From the NCBI RefSeq assembly GCF_937926365.1, contig NZ_CALAOH010000212.1, forward strand, positions 1 through 63,082: a DNA stretch of 63,082 bases, in the 5' to 3' direction. Below the pieces are notes generated by a model that searched no databases, was not told where the DNA came from, and saw nothing but the letters and a program-made list of their open reading frames with translations. A program made the translations under genes and the position numbers. The DNA is from an uncultured Azohydromonas sp. (GTDB lineage: Bacteria; Pseudomonadota; Gammaproteobacteria; Burkholderiales; Burkholderiaceae_C). Shown here piece after piece: positions 10,861 through 19,749 of the stretch (position 1 is the stretch's first letter; each line of letters starts with the position of its first letter).

Positions 10861-12470
10861 ACGCCGCCGCGCCCGAAGCTGCCGCCGGTTTCGTGCGCGG
10901 CGACCGGACCGTGGCCTGGAGCGGCCTGCGCGGCCACTGGGAGGCTCACGGCCGCGAGCTGGACCTGCGCGAGATCTTCCATCAGGACCCGCGGCGCTTC
11001 GAGCGCTTCAGCCTGCAGGCGCCGGAGGTGTTCGCGGACCTGTCCAAGCAGCGCTGGGACGAGGCCACGCGGCGGTTGCTGCTGGAGCTGGCGCGCGAGG
11101 TCCGTCTGGAAGCCCGGCGCGATGCCATGCTCGCCGGCGAGGCCATCAACACCACCGAGGGCCGCGCCGTGCTGCACACGGCGCTGCGCGCACCCAAGGG
11201 GCAGGGCCCCTTCAGCGACGAGGTGCACCAGGTGCTGGAGCACATGCTGGCCTACGCCGAGGAGGTGCGCGGCGCCGGCTTCACCGACGTGGTGAACATC
11301 GGCATCGGCGGTTCCGACCTGGGCCCGCTGATGGTGGTGAAGGCGCTGCAGCCCTACACCCAGCCGGGGCTGCGCAGCCACTTCGTGTCGAACGTGGACG
11401 GCCACGACATCGCGCCGCTGCTGGCGCAGCTGGACCCGGCCACGACCCTCTTCATCGTCGCCAGCAAGACTTTCACTACTCAGGAAACCATGGCCAACGC
11501 GCAGGTGGCGCGCGCGTGGTTCCTGGAAAAGGGCGGCGTGGACGTCGCGCGGCACTTCGCGGCCACGACCACCAACGTGACGGCGGCGGCCGCCTTCGGC
11601 ATCGACAAGACCTTCGGCTTCTGGGACTGGGTGGGCGGGCGCTACTCGCTTTGGAGCGCCATCGGGCTACCGATCGCCATCGCCATCGGCGCGCAGAACT
11701 TCCGCGAGCTGCTGGCCGGCGCGCACGCCATGGACCGGCACTTCGCCGAGGCCCCGCTGGAAGAGAACCTGCCCGCGCTCATGGGCCTGCTGGAGGTGTG
11801 GAACCGCGACTTCCACGGCTTCACCAGCCGCTGCGTCGCGCCCTACCACCAGGGCCTGGCGCGGCTGCCGGCGTACCTGCAGCAGCTGGAGATGGAGTCC
11901 AACGGCAAGCGCGTGGATTACGACGGCGAGGAAGTGCCCTTCGCCACCAGCCCGCTGGTGTGGGGCGAGCCCGGCACCAACGGCCAGCACGCCTTCTTCC
12001 AGATGCTGCACCAGGGCACCGACGTGATCCCGGTGGAGTTCATCGCCGTGCGCGAGCCGGCGCATCCGCACGCGGACCTGCAAGTGAAACTGCTGGCGAA
12101 CTGCCTGGCGCAGTCGCAGGCGCTGATGCTGGGCAAGACGGCGGACGAGGCGCTGAACGAGAAGGCGCCCACGGCCGCGCCCGACATCGACCGCGCGGTG
12201 CTGGCGCGGCACCGCAGCTTCCCCGGCAACCGGCCCAGCACCACGCTGCTGCTGGAGCGCCTGACGCCGCGCAGCCTGGGCGCGCTGGTGGCGCTGTACG
12301 AGCACCGCGTCTTCACCAGCGGCGTGGTGTGGGGCATCAACAGCTACGACCAATGGGGCGTGGAGCTGGGCAAGGCACTGTGCAACGCGCTGCTGCCGCG
12401 TTTCGAGAGCGGCGACGTCACGGGGCTGGACGGCTCCACCGCCGGGCTGCTGGGGAGGCTGCGCGCATGA
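10857..12470 (+). CDS. pgi: Glucose-6-phosphate isomerase
   Basis: 537-residue phosphoglucose isomerase interconverting glucose 6-phosphate and fructose 6-phosphate. Seen: the substrate-binding stretch NIGIGGSDLGPLMV, the PGI signature FGFWDWVGGRYSLWSAIGL, GQHAFFQMLHQGTD and the C-terminal signature GINSYDQWGVELGKAL. Length is typical of the E. coli-type enzyme. The GTG start overlaps the tal stop and the stop overlaps the next ATG, so it sits mid-operon. With zwf and tal it completes a hexose-phosphate node feeding the pentose-phosphate or Entner-Doudoroff pathway. Confidence 0.97.
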   Translation: MNAAAPEAAAGFVRGDRTVAWSGLRGHWEAHGRELDLREIFHQDPRRFERFSLQAPEVFADLSKQRWDEATRRLLLELAREVRLEARRDAMLAGEAINTTEGRAVLHTALRAPKGQGPFSDEVHQVLEHMLAYAEEVRGAGFTDVVNIGIGGSDLGPLMVVKALQPYTQPGLRSHFVSNVDGHDIAPLLAQLDPATTLFIVASKTFTTQETMANAQVARAWFLEKGGVDVARHFAATTTNVTAAAAFGIDKTFGFWDWVGGRYSLWSAIGLPIAIAIGAQNFRELLAGAHAMDRHFAEAPLEENLPALMGLLEVWNRDFHGFTSRCVAPYHQGLARLPAYLQQLEMESNGKRVDYDGEEVPFATSPLVWGEPGTNGQHAFFQMLHQGTDVIPVEFIAVREPAHPHADLQVKLLANCLAQSQALMLGKTADEALNEKAPTAAPDIDRAVLARHRSFPGNRPSTTLLLERLTPRSLGALVALYEHRVFTSGVVWGINSYDQWGVELGKALCNALLPRFESGDVTGLDGSTAGLLGRLRA

Positions 12471-13081
12471 GGGTGATTTGGGACCTGGGCGCCGTGCTGC
12501 TGCGCTGGCGCCCGGTGTTGCTGCTGCGCCAGGTACTGCCGCGCCACGCGCACGACGAAGGCAGCGCGGCGGCGTGGGGCCAGCGCTTCTTCGTGGAAGG
12601 CGGCGACTGGGGCGCCTTCGACCGCGGCGACCTCGACGAGCCGGCGCTGGCGCACCGCATCGCGCGCCGCACGGGCCTGAGCGAGGCCGAGGTGCACGCG
12701 GTGGTCGCGGCGGTGTACGAGGAACTGCAGCCGCTGGCCGAGAGCGTGGCGCTGCTGGAACGCTTTCACCGGCAGGGCCTGCGGCAGCATTTCTTTTCCA
12801 ACATGCCGGCGCCCTACGCGGACCACCTGGAGCGGCATTACCGCTTTATCGAGTTTTTCGACGGCGGGCTGTTCTCCGGTCGCGTGAAGCGCATGAAGCC
12901 CGAGCGTGGCTTCTACGAGCTGGCGCACGAGCGTTTCAATTTGGCGGGCGAGCCGGTGGTGTTCATCGACGACCACCCGGCGAACGTGCAGGCCGCACGG
13001 GCGTTTGGCTGGGAGGCGGTGTTGTTCCGTGATGTTCAGCAGGTGGCGGGGGAGTTGAAGGCGCTGGGTTTGCCGGCCTGA
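12467..13081 (+). CDS. HAD-superfamily hydrolase
   Basis: 204-residue haloacid-dehalogenase-type phosphatase. Seen: motif I VIWDLGAVLLRW with nucleophile D6 (the usual second Asp is Gly, as in the YihX-like subgroup), motif II FFSNMPAP, motif III RMKPERGFYEL and motif IV VFIDDHPANVQAA. It starts inside the pgi stop (ATGA). The substrate cannot be read from sequence; operon position suggests a sugar phosphate, as for YihX-type alpha-glucose-1-phosphatases, but this is inference. Confidence 0.88.
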   Translation: MRVIWDLGAVLLRWRPVLLLRQVLPRHAHDEGSAAAWGQRFFVEGGDWGAFDRGDLDEPALAHRIARRTGLSEAEVHAVVAAVYEELQPLAESVALLERFHRQGLRQHFFSNMPAPYADHLERHYRFIEFFDGGLFSGRVKRMKPERGFYELAHERFNLAGEPVVFIDDHPANVQAARAFGWEAVLFRDVQQVAGELKALGLPA

Positions 13082-13108
13082 CGCCCTGCGCAGGGCGCGG
13101 CCGCCACG

Positions 13109-14236
13109 TCAGCTGGCGGCTGGGGCAGTGCGGGTACTTGCCAGGCCCACCATGCCTGCCCATGCCGCCTCACAGCCCTGGCCCTGCACGGCTTTCCTCC
13201 AAGCCGCCGTATCGATGAAGAAGGCGTCGAACATGGCCTTCCGAATCTCCTGGGCCTGGAGCGTTTGCAACGGCTTCTCCGGATGATTCTCCAGCCACTG
13301 GTCCGCCCTCAGCGCCTGCAGCACCTGCAATAAGGGCACCGTCCCGAATTCCAGGACGATTCCCGTGTACTCCGCCTGCGGGCATTCCTGAGCGACGACC
13401 GTCCACATCGCACCGGAAGTCTCGGCCGAGCTGGAGCTGTGGTCGTGCGTGGATTTCAGCCCCGGCCACCAGGATTTCGCGCGCCGCAGCAGCGCCTCGT
13501 CCCGCCCGTCCCCGGCCAGGATCGGCTCGGCCACGCCCGTGGGCCCCAGCCCGCTGTGCAGGTCGATCCAGCCGAGCTTCGCGCAATGCGTCGCGTGGTC
13601 CCGCAGCACGTGCCGCAGCGCCTGCTGGCTCCAACTCGGCGCGTGGCCGCCGAAAAACAAACCTTCAGGTTCCGAGTACTGCCCGCCGCTGATCGCCTGC
13701 TGCAGCGCCGCCATGCCCTGGCGCGCCAGCTCGGCCTGCAGCTTCGCCTCGTTCTCAGGGGGCGGCGGCCAGGTGGCCGTCGTCGGCACCAGCAGCGGGT
13801 GCAGCGCGTCGTAGCCCGGGTTCTGAGGCAGCGGCTGGTGGTGCTGGAAGTCGATGAAGTTGCGGTTGAGGTCGATGTTCTCGTGCGTGACGCGGCGCCA
13901 CCACGACATGCCCCACGGGTTCAACGCGTGCAGGAACAGCACCGCCACGCCCGCACGCCGCGCCTCGGCCAGGAACTCGGCGTCGCCCAGCAGCGCGATC
14001 TGCACTCCGGCGCCGGCGAAACCCTCGATGCCGTGGCAGCCGCTGCTGACGATCAGCAGCTTCTCGGCATCGCGCGGCCCGCTGCGCACCACGTCCAGCG
14101 CCAGCGTCTCGCCGTCGCGGCCCAGCAGCGGGTGGATCTCGGAGTGCACGTCCAGGTCGGCCGCCTCGGCCGCCGCCAGGAACTTGCTCCGGGCCTCCTG
14201 GTAGCTGCGGGAGAAGAAGCGTTGCGCATCGTCCAT
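13109..14236 (-). CDS. DUF2817 / M14-like metallopeptidase
   Basis: 375-residue protein of the DUF2817 family, distantly related to M14 zinc carboxypeptidases. Seen: the metal-binding H-x-x-E in SSGCHGIEGFAGAG at about residue 70, ENIDLNRNFIDF, and a second histidine in LGWIDLHSGLGPTG. No signal peptide, so probably cytoplasmic. The ATG at 14236 has a perfect AGGAGG six bases upstream; the reading frame is open further upstream but that part is not needed. It lies 41 bases after the M20 peptidase gene on the same strand, suggesting a small peptide-catabolism operon. Substrate unknown. Confidence 0.88.
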   Translation of the reverse strand: MDDAQRFFSRSYQEARSKFLAAAEAADLDVHSEIHPLLGRDGETLALDVVRSGPRDAEKLLIVSSGCHGIEGFAGAGVQIALLGDAEFLAEARRAGVAVLFLHALNPWGMSWWRRVTHENIDLNRNFIDFQHHQPLPQNPGYDALHPLLVPTTATWPPPPENEAKLQAELARQGMAALQQAISGGQYSEPEGLFFGGHAPSWSQQALRHVLRDHATHCAKLGWIDLHSGLGPTGVAEPILAGDGRDEALLRRAKSWWPGLKSTHDHSSSSAETSGAMWTVVAQECPQAEYTGIVLEFGTVPLLQVLQALRADQWLENHPEKPLQTLQAQEIRKAMFDAFFIDTAAWRKAVQGQGCEAAWAGMVGLASTRTAPAAS

Positions 14237-14277
14237 GGCAGCCTCCTGTGGGAAAGAAGGGAAGGGCGCTGCTTCAC

Positions 14278-15471
14278 TCAGCGCGGGGTTTGCAGCCAGC
14301 GTTCCGCCACCCGCACCCACAGCGAGGCGCCGATGGGGATGAGCTGGTCGTTGAAGTCGTAGCTGGGGTTGTGCAGCGTGCAGGGCCCCAGGCCATGGCC
14401 GCCGTCGCGGTGCTCGCCGCCGCCGTTGCCGATCACGAAATAGCAGCCGGGCTTCTCCTGCAGGAAGTAGCTGAAGTCCTCCGCGCCCATGGTGGCGACG
14501 AACTCCTGCACGTTCTGCGCGCCCAGCACCTCCGCGCCCACCTGGCGGATGAAGGCGCTTTCGGCCTCGTGGTTCACGGTGGGCGGGTAGTTGCGGTCGA
14601 ACTCGAAATCGCACTCCAGCTCGAAGGCCTCGGCGGTGGACCGGGCGATCCGGCGCATGCGGCTTTCAATGAGGTCCAGCACCTCCGTGGTGAAGGTGCG
14701 CACCGTGCCCTGCATCTCGCAGCTCTCGGGGATGACGTTGGTGGCCTCGCCGGTGTGGATCATGGTCACCGAGATCACGCCGGTGTCCAGCGGGTGCTTG
14801 TTGCGCGTGAGGATGGTCTGGAAGGCCTGCACCATCTGGCATGCCGCGGGCACCGGGTCGGTACCCATGTGCGGCATCGCGCCGTGGCAGCCCTTGCCGC
14901 GCAGCACGATCTTGAACTCGTTGCTGGAGGCGAAGCAGGGGCCGCTCTTCACCGCGATCTGCCCCGCCGGCAGCCCCGGCCAGTTGTGGGCGCCGAAGAT
15001 GGCTTCCATCGGGAAGCGCTCGAACAGGCCGTCGCGCATCATCTCCCGCGCCCCGCCGCCGCCTTCCTCGGCCGGCTGGAACACCAGATAGACCGTGCCG
15101 TCGAACTCGCGCGTGCGCGCCAGGTGCTGCGCCGCGGCCAGCAGCATGGCGGTGTGGCCGTCGTGGCCGCAGGCGTGCATCTTCCCGGGGTGGCGGCTGG
15201 CGTGCGGAAAGTGGTTGTGCTCGGTCACCGGCAGCGCGTCCATGTCGGCGCGCAGGCCCACGGCGCGCCCGGAGGTGCCGTTGCGGATCACGCCCACCAG
15301 CCCGGTGCGGCCCAGCCCGCGGTGTACCTCGATGCCCCAGCCCTCCAGCTTGCGGGCCACGAGATCGGCGGTGCGTACTTCCTCGAAGCAGAGTTCGGGG
15401 TGGGCGTGGATGTCCCGGCGCAGCTCGGCAATGGCCGCGGCCTCGGCCAGGATGGATTCGATCAACGGCAT
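14278..15471 (-). CDS. M20-family amidohydrolase (hippurate hydrolase-like)
   Basis: 397-residue zinc amidohydrolase of the M20D / amidohydrolase group that cleaves N-acyl amino acids such as hippurate. Seen: ADMDALPVTE, the metal motif HACGHDGHTAML, the catalytic base region VFQPAEEGGGGAREM, the ligand FGAHNWPGLP and a C-terminal MGAEDFSYFL. AGGAG lies upstream of the ATG. It is divergent from the molybdopterin oxidoreductase (96-base gap) and upstream of the DUF2817 peptidase. The acyl or amino acid specificity cannot be decided. Confidence 0.92.
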   Translation of the reverse strand: MPLIESILAEAAAIAELRRDIHAHPELCFEEVRTADLVARKLEGWGIEVHRGLGRTGLVGVIRNGTSGRAVGLRADMDALPVTEHNHFPHASRHPGKMHACGHDGHTAMLLAAAQHLARTREFDGTVYLVFQPAEEGGGGAREMMRDGLFERFPMEAIFGAHNWPGLPAGQIAVKSGPCFASSNEFKIVLRGKGCHGAMPHMGTDPVPAACQMVQAFQTILTRNKHPLDTGVISVTMIHTGEATNVIPESCEMQGTVRTFTTEVLDLIESRMRRIARSTAEAFELECDFEFDRNYPPTVNHEAESAFIRQVGAEVLGAQNVQEFVATMGAEDFSYFLQEKPGCYFVIGNGGGEHRDGGHGLGPCTLHNPSYDFNDQLIPIGASLWVRVAERWLQTPR

Positions 15472-15566
15472 CTCAAGGGGCTCCTGCTCAGGCGGCTGTC
15501 GGGAATCTTAGCCTCCGCCATCCCCTCTTCGGGTGACCCTGAAGGGGGCTGTGCAATAGTTGAACG

Positions 15567-17651
15567 ATGGATGTCCAGGCCCCCGCTTCCCCGCTTTCTT
15601 CCCCCGCCGCCGATCCGGCCGCGCCCGTGACGCAGGTCCACGGCGCCTGCCCGCACGACTGCCCCGACACCTGCGCGCTGCGCGTGAGCGTGCAAAACGG
15701 CGTGGCCGTGCGCGTGCAGGCCGACCCGGAGCACGAGCGCACGCTCGGCGCGCTGTGCACCAAGGTCAGCCGCTACACCGAGCGCACCTACCACCCCGAG
15801 CGGCTGCTGTACCCGATGAAGCGCATCGGGCCCAAGGGTAGCGGGCAGTTCGAGCGCATTTCCTGGGACGAGGCGCTGGACACCGTCGCCGCCCGGCTTC
15901 AAGCCGTCGCCGCGCGCGACCCCGAGGCGATCCTTCCCTACAGCTACGCCGGCACCATGGGGCTACTGCAGGGCGAGGCGATGGCGGCGCGCTTCTTCCA
16001 CCGGCTCGGCGCCTCGCTGCTGGACCGCACCATCTGCGCCTCCGCCGGCGGCGCGGCGCTGGCCGCCACCTACGGCGGCAAGGTCGGCATGCAGGTGCAG
16101 TTCTTCGCCGAGAGCAAATTGATAGTGATCTGGGGCAGCAACCCCATCACCTCCAGCGTGCATTTCTGGACCCGCGCGCAGCAGGCCAAGCGTGCTGGCG
16201 CCAAGCTGTGGTGCATCGACCCGCGCCGCACCGACAGCGCCGACAAGTGCCACCGCCACCTCGCGCTGCGCCCGGGCACCGACGGCGCGCTGGCGCTGGC
16301 GCTGATCAGTGAACTCATCCGCCTGGACGCGCTGGACCACGACTACATCGCGCGCCACGTCAGCGGTTTCGAGAAGCTCAAGGCGCGCGCGCTGGAGTGG
16401 ACACCGGAGCGCGCCGCCGAGGTCTGCGGCGTGGACGCGGCGCTGATCCGCGAGCTGGCGCAGGATTACGCGACGGTGAAGCCCGCCGCCATCCGCCTGA
16501 ACTACGGCATGCAGCGCGTGCGCGGTGGCGGCAACGCGGTGCGGCTGATCGCGCTGCTGCCCTGTCTCACCGGCGCCTGGCGCCACCGCGCCGGCGGGCT
16601 GCTGTTGTCGGCCTCGGGCTGGTTCGCCCGGGTACGCAACGACGCGGTGCTGCAGCGCCCGGACCTGCTGGCGGGCCGGCGCCCGCGCACCATCAACATG
16701 AGCACCATCGGGCAGGACCTGCTGCGCGAGCCCTCGGCGGATTTCGGCCCGCGCATCGAGGCGGTGGTGGTCTACAACAGCAACCCGCTGGCGGTGGCGC
16801 CGCAGTCGGCGCAGGTGGCGGCGGGCTTCCAGCGCGAGAACCTGTTCACGGTCGTGCTGGAGCAGTTCATGACCGACACCGCCGACCACGCCGACATCGT
16901 GCTGCCCGCCACCACGCAGCTGGAGCACCTGGACGTGCACACGTCCTACGGCCACACCGACGTGCTGATCAACGAGCCGGCGATTGCGCCGCTGGGCGAG
17001 GCCAAGCCGAACACCCAAATCTTCAGGGCGCTGGCGGCGCGCATGGGTTTTACCGATCCGTGCTTCCAGGACGACGACGAGGCGCTGGCGCGCGCGGCGC
17101 TCAAGGGCGTGGATTTCGACGAGCTGCGCGGGCGCGGCTGGGTGACGCTGCCGATTCCGGACGCGCCCTTCGCCGAGGGCGGCTTCCCGACGCCGGACGG
17201 CAAGGTGTGCATCGATGCACCGGGGCTGGGCGTGCCGGACTTCGTGCCGAATTACGAGAGCGCCGAGGTGGCGCCCGAGCTGTCGCGGCGCTACCCGCTG
17301 GCGATGATTTCGCCGCCGGCGCGGCACTTCCTGAACTCGACCTTCGTCAACGTGAAGAGCTTGCGCGACATCGAGGGCGAGCCGGTGCTGGAGATCGCGC
17401 CGGACGACGCCATGGCGCGCGGCGTGGTGGACGGCGCGCTGGTGCGCGTGTTCAACGACCGTGGCGAGGTCCGGCTGCGCGCGCGCGTGAGCACCCGGGC
17501 GCGGCCGGGCGTGGTCAACGGCCTGGGCGTCTGGTGGCGCAAGCTGGGTCTGGACGGGCGCAACGTCAACGAGCTCACGCACCAGCGCCTGACGGATATG
17601 GGCGGCGGGCCCTCGTTCTATGACTGCCTGGTGGAGGTGCGGCCGGCGTGA
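15567..17651 (+). CDS. Molybdopterin-dependent oxidoreductase
   Basis: 694-residue member of the DMSO-reductase superfamily (formate dehydrogenase H / thiosulfate-reductase-like branch). Seen: an N-terminal 4Fe-4S ligand set C28-x3-C32-x3-C36-x27-C64; molybdopterin domains with YSYAGTMGLLQGEAM, IVIWGSNPITSSVHFW and VVVYNSNPLAVAP; and C157 in DRTICASAGG at the place of the Mo-ligating Cys/Sec of formate dehydrogenases. No twin-arginine leader, so probably cytoplasmic. No electron-transfer subunit is adjacent. The next gene overlaps its stop (GTGA). Substrate unknown. Confidence 0.93.
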   Translation: MDVQAPASPLSSPAADPAAPVTQVHGACPHDCPDTCALRVSVQNGVAVRVQADPEHERTLGALCTKVSRYTERTYHPERLLYPMKRIGPKGSGQFERISWDEALDTVAARLQAVAARDPEAILPYSYAGTMGLLQGEAMAARFFHRLGASLLDRTICASAGGAALAATYGGKVGMQVQFFAESKLIVIWGSNPITSSVHFWTRAQQAKRAGAKLWCIDPRRTDSADKCHRHLALRPGTDGALALALISELIRLDALDHDYIARHVSGFEKLKARALEWTPERAAEVCGVDAALIRELAQDYATVKPAAIRLNYGMQRVRGGGNAVRLIALLPCLTGAWRHRAGGLLLSASGWFARVRNDAVLQRPDLLAGRRPRTINMSTIGQDLLREPSADFGPRIEAVVVYNSNPLAVAPQSAQVAAGFQRENLFTVVLEQFMTDTADHADIVLPATTQLEHLDVHTSYGHTDVLINEPAIAPLGEAKPNTQIFRALAARMGFTDPCFQDDDEALARAALKGVDFDELRGRGWVTLPIPDAPFAEGGFPTPDGKVCIDAPGLGVPDFVPNYESAEVAPELSRRYPLAMISPPARHFLNSTFVNVKSLRDIEGEPVLEIAPDDAMARGVVDGALVRVFNDRGEVRLRARVSTRARPGVVNGLGVWWRKLGLDGRNVNELTHQRLTDMGGGPSFYDCLVEVRPA

Positions 17652-18706
17652 GGCGCGCCCTTCGCATGGCGTTGCTGGCCGCCTTCCTGCCCGTCCTCGG
17701 CGGCTGCGGCACCGTCGGCTACTACGCGGACTCCCTGCGCGGCCACCTCCACCTGCTGACCAGCGCGCGCCCGGTGAAGGCATGGGTACAGGACGGGGCC
17801 ACCTCCGAGCAACTGCGCGAACGGTTGCGCCTGAGCCAGGAGATGCGCGAGTTCGCCGTCACGGAGTTGAAGCTGCCCGACAACGCCAGCTACCGCCGCT
17901 ATGCCGACCTGCGGCGCGACGCCGCGGTGTGGAACGTGGTGGCGGCGCCGGAGCTGTCGCTGCAATTGAAAACCTGGTGCTTCCCGGTGCTGGGCTGCGT
18001 GGGCTACCGCGGCTATTTCGATCGCGAGCAGGCGCGCGCGCTGGGCGAGGCGCTGAAGACCGCCGGCTGGGAGGTGTCGGTGTACGGCGTGCCGGCCTAC
18101 TCGACGCTGGGCTGGAGCAACTGGCTCGGCGGCGACCCGCTGCTCAACACCTTCGCACTCGGCCCGGAGACGGAGCTGGCGCGGCTGCTGTTCCACGAGC
18201 TGGCGCACCAGGAGGCGTATGCGGACGACGACACGCCCTTCAACGAGTCCTACGCCACCGCCGTCGAGCGCCTGGGGCTGCAGCGCTGGCTGGCGCATCG
18301 GGGCGATCCGAAGCTGCGCGAGGAGCACGAGCGCATCGAGGCGCGGCGCGAGCAGTTCCGCGCGCTCACGCGCGGCCTGCGTGCCCGGCTCGACGCGCTC
18401 TACCGCAGCGATGCGACGGACGAGGCCAAGCGCGAGCGCAAGGCGGTGCTGATGGCGGAGTTCCGCGCCGAGTACGAGCGGGTGAAGCGGGAGTCCTGGG
18501 GCGGCGACGGCGCCTACGACGGCTGGGTGCGCCGCGCCAACAACGCGGCGCTGGCGGTGCAGGGCGCCTACGGCGACCTGGTGCCGGACTTCATCCGCCT
18601 CTTCGAGCGCCAGGGGGGCGACTGGGCCCGCTTCCATGCCGAGGTGAGGCGGCTGGCGAAGCTGCCGAAGGCGGAGCGGAGGAGGGCGCTGGAGGGGACG
18701 GCGTAG
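17648..18706 (+). CDS. Lipoprotein zinc aminopeptidase (COG4324 family)
   Basis: 352-residue predicted aminopeptidase. Seen: a lipoprotein signal peptide with lipobox VLGGC near residues 18-22; the gluzincin-like motif LLFHELAHQ with downstream NESYATAVER (H-E-x-x-H plus a Glu that can ligate zinc); and a helical C-terminal half rich in Arg and Glu. The GTG start overlaps the stop of the molybdopterin oxidoreductase. By its lipobox it should sit on the periplasmic face of a membrane. Physiological substrate unknown. Confidence 0.87.
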   Translation: MRRALRMALLAAFLPVLGGCGTVGYYADSLRGHLHLLTSARPVKAWVQDGATSEQLRERLRLSQEMREFAVTELKLPDNASYRRYADLRRDAAVWNVVAAPELSLQLKTWCFPVLGCVGYRGYFDREQARALGEALKTAGWEVSVYGVPAYSTLGWSNWLGGDPLLNTFALGPETELARLLFHELAHQEAYADDDTPFNESYATAVERLGLQRWLAHRGDPKLREEHERIEARREQFRALTRGLRARLDALYRSDATDEAKRERKAVLMAEFRAEYERVKRESWGGDGAYDGWVRRANNAALAVQGAYGDLVPDFIRLFERQGGDWARFHAEVRRLAKLPKAERRRALEGTA

Positions 18707-18801
18707 AAGGCCGGGCACTTCGCGCTTGTCCGGGCGCGCGGCCTGCTGACTGGGGCCGCTGCTCAGTCGCCCCGCAACCCCGGTTCCCGGGGCTGCCTCC
18801 C

Positions 18802-18807
18802 TACAAT
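18802..18807 (+). promoter_or_regulatory. -10 element TACAAT, likely leaderless start
   Basis: TACAAT lies nine bases before the ATG at 18817. A transcription start about seven bases downstream of the hexamer would fall within three bases of the start codon, and no Shine-Dalgarno sequence is present. No good -35 is visible. Confidence 0.5.
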
Positions 18808-18816
18808 CGCGCCCCT

Positions 18817-19749
18817 ATGCCAGCCGTCAGCTTCCAGGAGGTCAGCAAGACCTACAACACCTTCCGCGGCACCTTCCAGGCCCTCGATGACGTCAGCTTC
18901 GACATCGGCCGCGGCGAGTTCTTCGGGCTGCTGGGCCCCAACGGGGCCGGCAAGACCACGCTCATCAGCATCCTGGCCGGGCTCAACCGCGCCAGCGCCG
19001 GGCGCGTCACGGTCATGGGCCACGACGTGGTGCTGGACTACGCCCAGGCGCGCAAGCAGCTGGGCATCGTGCCGCAGGAGCTCGTGTTCGATCCCTTCTT
19101 CAGCGTGCGCGAGACGCTGCGCATCCAGAGCGGCTACTTCGGCGTCAAGAACAACGACGACTGGATCGACGAGCTGCTCTACGAGCTGGGGCTGGAGGAC
19201 AAGGCTGGCGCCAACATGCGCCAGCTCTCCGGGGGCATGAAGCGCCGCGTGCTGGTGGCGCAGGCGCTGGTGCACCGCCCGCCGGTGATCGTGCTGGACG
19301 AGCCCACCGCCGGCGTGGACGTGGAGCTGCGCCAGACGCTGTGGCAGTTCATCGCCAAGCTCAACCGCCAGGGCCACACCGTGCTGCTGACCACCCACTA
19401 CCTCGAAGAGGCCGAGGCCCTGTGCCACCGCATCGCCATGCTCAAGCGCGGGCGCATCGTGGCGTTGGACCGCACCGCCAACCTGCTCGCCGGCACCGCC
19501 AGCACCATGCTGCGCTTCAAGACCGACGACGCGCTGCCGCCGGAGCTCGCGCCCCAGGCGCGCGTGACCGGGCGCATCGTGCAGCTCAAGGCGCATGACG
19601 CGGCGGAGGTGGAAACGCTGCTGGCGGCGCTGCGCCAGGCGCAGGTGCGGGTGGAGGAGCTGGAGATCGGCCGCGCCGACCTCGAGGACGTGTTCATCGA
19701 GATCATGCAGGGCGCCGAACAGCCGGCCGCGCAGGGAGTGGCGGTATGA
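18817..19749 (+). CDS. ABC-2 transporter ATPase (YadG-like)
   Basis: 310-residue ATPase of an ABC-2-type exporter. Seen: Walker A LLGPNGAGKTT, Q-loop IVPQELVFDPFF, signature QLSGGMKRRVLVAQAL, Walker B VIVLDEPTAGVD, H-loop LLTTHYLEEAE, and a C-terminal extension of about 70 residues. The ATG at 18817 is only nine bases after a TACAAT -10, so translation is probably leaderless. It overlaps the permease gene (ATGA). In related genomes this pair stands between mlaB and ibaG-murA; substrate unknown. Confidence 0.92.
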   Translation: MPAVSFQEVSKTYNTFRGTFQALDDVSFDIGRGEFFGLLGPNGAGKTTLISILAGLNRASAGRVTVMGHDVVLDYAQARKQLGIVPQELVFDPFFSVRETLRIQSGYFGVKNNDDWIDELLYELGLEDKAGANMRQLSGGMKRRVLVAQALVHRPPVIVLDEPTAGVDVELRQTLWQFIAKLNRQGHTVLLTTHYLEEAEALCHRIAMLKRGRIVALDRTANLLAGTASTMLRFKTDDALPPELAPQARVTGRIVQLKAHDAAEVETLLAALRQAQVRVEELEIGRADLEDVFIEIMQGAEQPAAQGVAV

